Below, one piece after another: positions 62,721 through 64,000 of a stretch of 64,000 nt of DNA. Position numbers and translations under genes: made by a program. The DNA comes from Candidatus Obscuribacterales bacterium. GTDB lineage: Bacteria > Cyanobacteriota > Vampirovibrionia > Obscuribacterales > Obscuribacteraceae. How positions within the stretch are numbered: position 1 is the stretch's first letter; every line of letters starts with the position of its first letter. The notes beneath the pieces are model-generated. The model was given only the letters and a program-made list of their open reading frames with translations. It did no database searches and had not been told where the DNA came from. The stretch lies in contig JAIELX010000120.1 in assembly GCA_019752635.1 (NCBI GenBank), positions 32,494-96,493 on the forward strand, given 5' to 3'.

Positions 62721-64000
62721 ATGGCTCTACAAGTTCCTGACCGCGTCAGTCTTTTCGGCGTTGGTGGCTCCAGATTTGCCAACCTTCCTGACTTGGCCGA
62801 AATTCAGAAAGCATCGTTTCAATGGTTCCGTGAAGAAGGGCTAGGCGAAGAACTTCGCGCTTTCAGCCCGATCAAAGATTACACGGGCCGCTTGGAATTG
62901 CACTTTCTGCCCAGTTACACATTTGAAGATCACACCGAGCCGAACAAACCTAAGACCCCGGAAGATGCACGGGCAATGGATGCCAGCTACACGAAGAAGC
63001 TGCGCATTCAAATGCGTCTTGTTAACCGCGAAATCGGTGAAATAAAAGAACAAGAAATATACGTCGGCGATATACCGATGATGACCGACCGCGGTACGTT
63101 CATTATTAACGGTGCGGAGCGAGTTATCGTTTCGCAGATCGTTCGTAGCCCCGGCATTTATTACAAGCGCGAAGTTGACACGAACGGCAAGCGTACGTTT
63201 AGCGCGACCCTGATTCCGAACCGCGGCGCTTGGCTGAAGTTTGAAACAGATGTTAATGACATCATATACGTCAAGATCGATAAAAACCGAAAGCTGCTTG
63301 CTTCTACTTTGATTCGCGCTTTGGGTTACACCGAAGCGGAAATGGAAACCTTGTTCCGTCACCGCGATTTCTTGCGCAAGACTTTGGACAAAGATTCCAC
63401 CAAGACACGCGAAGAAGCTTTGATCGAAGTTTATCGTAAGCTTCGTCCCGGCGATCCGCCCTCGGTAGCTGGCGGACAGAGCATTCTCGACAGCCGATTC
63501 TTTGATGACAAGCGATACGACTTGGGCAAAGTTGGTCGCTATAAGTTGAATAAGAAGTTGGAATTGTCCGTTCCCGAGCAACAAAGAACCCTTAGCCGCG
63601 AAGACATCGTCGCCGCTGTGGACTATTTGATCGCCCTGCACTATGACGAAGGACACGTCGACGATATCGACCACCTCGGCAACCGCCGTATCCGTTCGGT
63701 CGGAGAGCTGCTTCAGAACCAGTTCCGTATCGGTCTGTCCCGTTTGGAGAGAATTGTCAAAGAGAGAATGACTCTGCAAGATGCAGATTCGCTCACTCCT
63801 GCCAACTTGTTGAACACCAAACCGTTGGTCGCGGCTATCCGCGAGTTCTTTGGTTCGTCGCAGTTGTCGCAGTTCATGGACCAAACCAATCCACTTGCAG
63901 AACTAACCCACAAAAGAAGAATTTCCGCATTGGGACCTGGTGGTTTGTCGAGAGAAAGAGCCGGATTCGCGGTTCGCGACATTCACCCCAGCCACTACGG
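62721..64000 (+). CDS. rpoB: RNA polymerase beta subunit, 3' partial
   Basis: Start ATG at 62721 with AGAGGTAG 3-4 bases upstream. It runs open off the right edge (426 codons visible). N terminus: VGGSRFANLPDLAEIQKASF, then GDIPMMTDRGTFIINGAERV, IVSQIVRSPGIYYKREV. It reaches the rifampicin-pocket region: FFGSSQLSQFMDQTNPLAEL, THKRRISALGPGGL, RERAGFAVRDIHPSHYG. The Asp, His and Ser positions linked to resistance have the wild-type residues. It is the catalytic-core subunit of RNA polymerase. The downstream rpoC would lie outside the window. Confidence 0.97.
   Translation, partial: MALQVPDRVSLFGVGGSRFANLPDLAEIQKASFQWFREEGLGEELRAFSPIKDYTGRLELHFLPSYTFEDHTEPNKPKTPEDARAMDASYTKKLRIQMRLVNREIGEIKEQEIYVGDIPMMTDRGTFIINGAERVIVSQIVRSPGIYYKREVDTNGKRTFSATLIPNRGAWLKFETDVNDIIYVKIDKNRKLLASTLIRALGYTEAEMETLFRHRDFLRKTLDKDSTKTREEALIEVYRKLRPGDPPSVAGGQSILDSRFFDDKRYDLGKVGRYKLNKKLELSVPEQQRTLSREDIVAAVDYLIALHYDEGHVDDIDHLGNRRIRSVGELLQNQFRIGLSRLERIVKERMTLQDADSLTPANLLNTKPLVAAIREFFGSSQLSQFMDQTNPLAELTHKRRISALGPGGLSRERAGFAVRDIHPSHY

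Noticed and set aside
62841..63884. 347-codon minus-strand frame opposite rpoB
   Set aside because: It is the reverse-strand shadow of rpoB, whose forward translation is highly conserved.

Overview
The window is a bacterial chromosome segment of roughly 50-55% G+C. It carries mostly envelope and secreted-protein genes. The start of rpoB lies at the right edge, and one integrative element sits in a tRNA-Pro gene. The organism looks like a Gram-negative-type, non-photosynthetic bacterium. Supporting signs are many signal peptides, a class A penicillin-binding protein, a giant beta-helix adhesin, several EF-hand-like proteins, TPR proteins fused to enzymes, and a selenocysteine tRNA. The mix resembles Obscuribacterales/Melainabacteria-type relatives of cyanobacteria. 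That placement is inference from general impression, not from a search.

Left region (1-30.3 kb). This begins inside a giant repetitive adhesin (open at the left edge, more than 3590 residues) with a FecR-like C-terminal region. Next come a pair of proteins built from GspE N-terminal-like repeats, an SNase-like nuclease, a patatin-like phospholipase, EF-hand proteins, an SPFH/band-7 protein and a TPR-alpha/beta hydrolase fusion. A papain-like protease candidate, a TPR-matrixin metalloprotease, a COQ7-like diiron protein and several secreted or membrane proteins of unknown function follow. A subtilase fragment lies at 26.4 kb.

Decayed island (30.3-34.7 kb). Here there are an HNH endonuclease, an endonuclease/exonuclease/phosphatase-family remnant and a truncated zeta-toxin-like tail coupled to an intact antitoxin-like gene. 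There is also a nested 157-bp palindrome, a ribbon-helix-helix gene with one frameshift, and a WGR-domain gene with an in-frame TAG. The pattern is that of an old mobile island losing function beside the tRNA target.

Integrative element (34,701-47,960, about 13.3 kb). It is bounded by a perfect 48-bp direct repeat of the 3' half of tRNA-Pro(UGG). It carries a tyrosine integrase and a convergent replication-type operon (HTH protein, SpoVG-like protein, CHC2/Toprim primase, DUF3987 protein). Upstream of that operon is an iteron-like TGCAGTAA array with a perfect palindrome, a candidate replication origin. It also holds secreted cargo, two serine recombinases in tandem, and a DUF3990-type putative ADP-ribosyltransferase toxin coupled to an unknown partner next to the right attachment site. 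Identical 23-bp repeats inside both ends look like integrase arm sites.

Right region (48-64 kb). Chromosomal functions resume: a class C beta-lactamase-fold serine hydrolase, mtnA, a zinc-ribbon membrane protein, a CNT nucleoside transporter, a coiled-coil lipoprotein, CstA, a PBP1A-type enzyme and a XerC/D recombinase. Then come tRNA-Sec(UCA) and rpoB, which has its own sigma70-like promoter and no rplJ/rplL in front of it.
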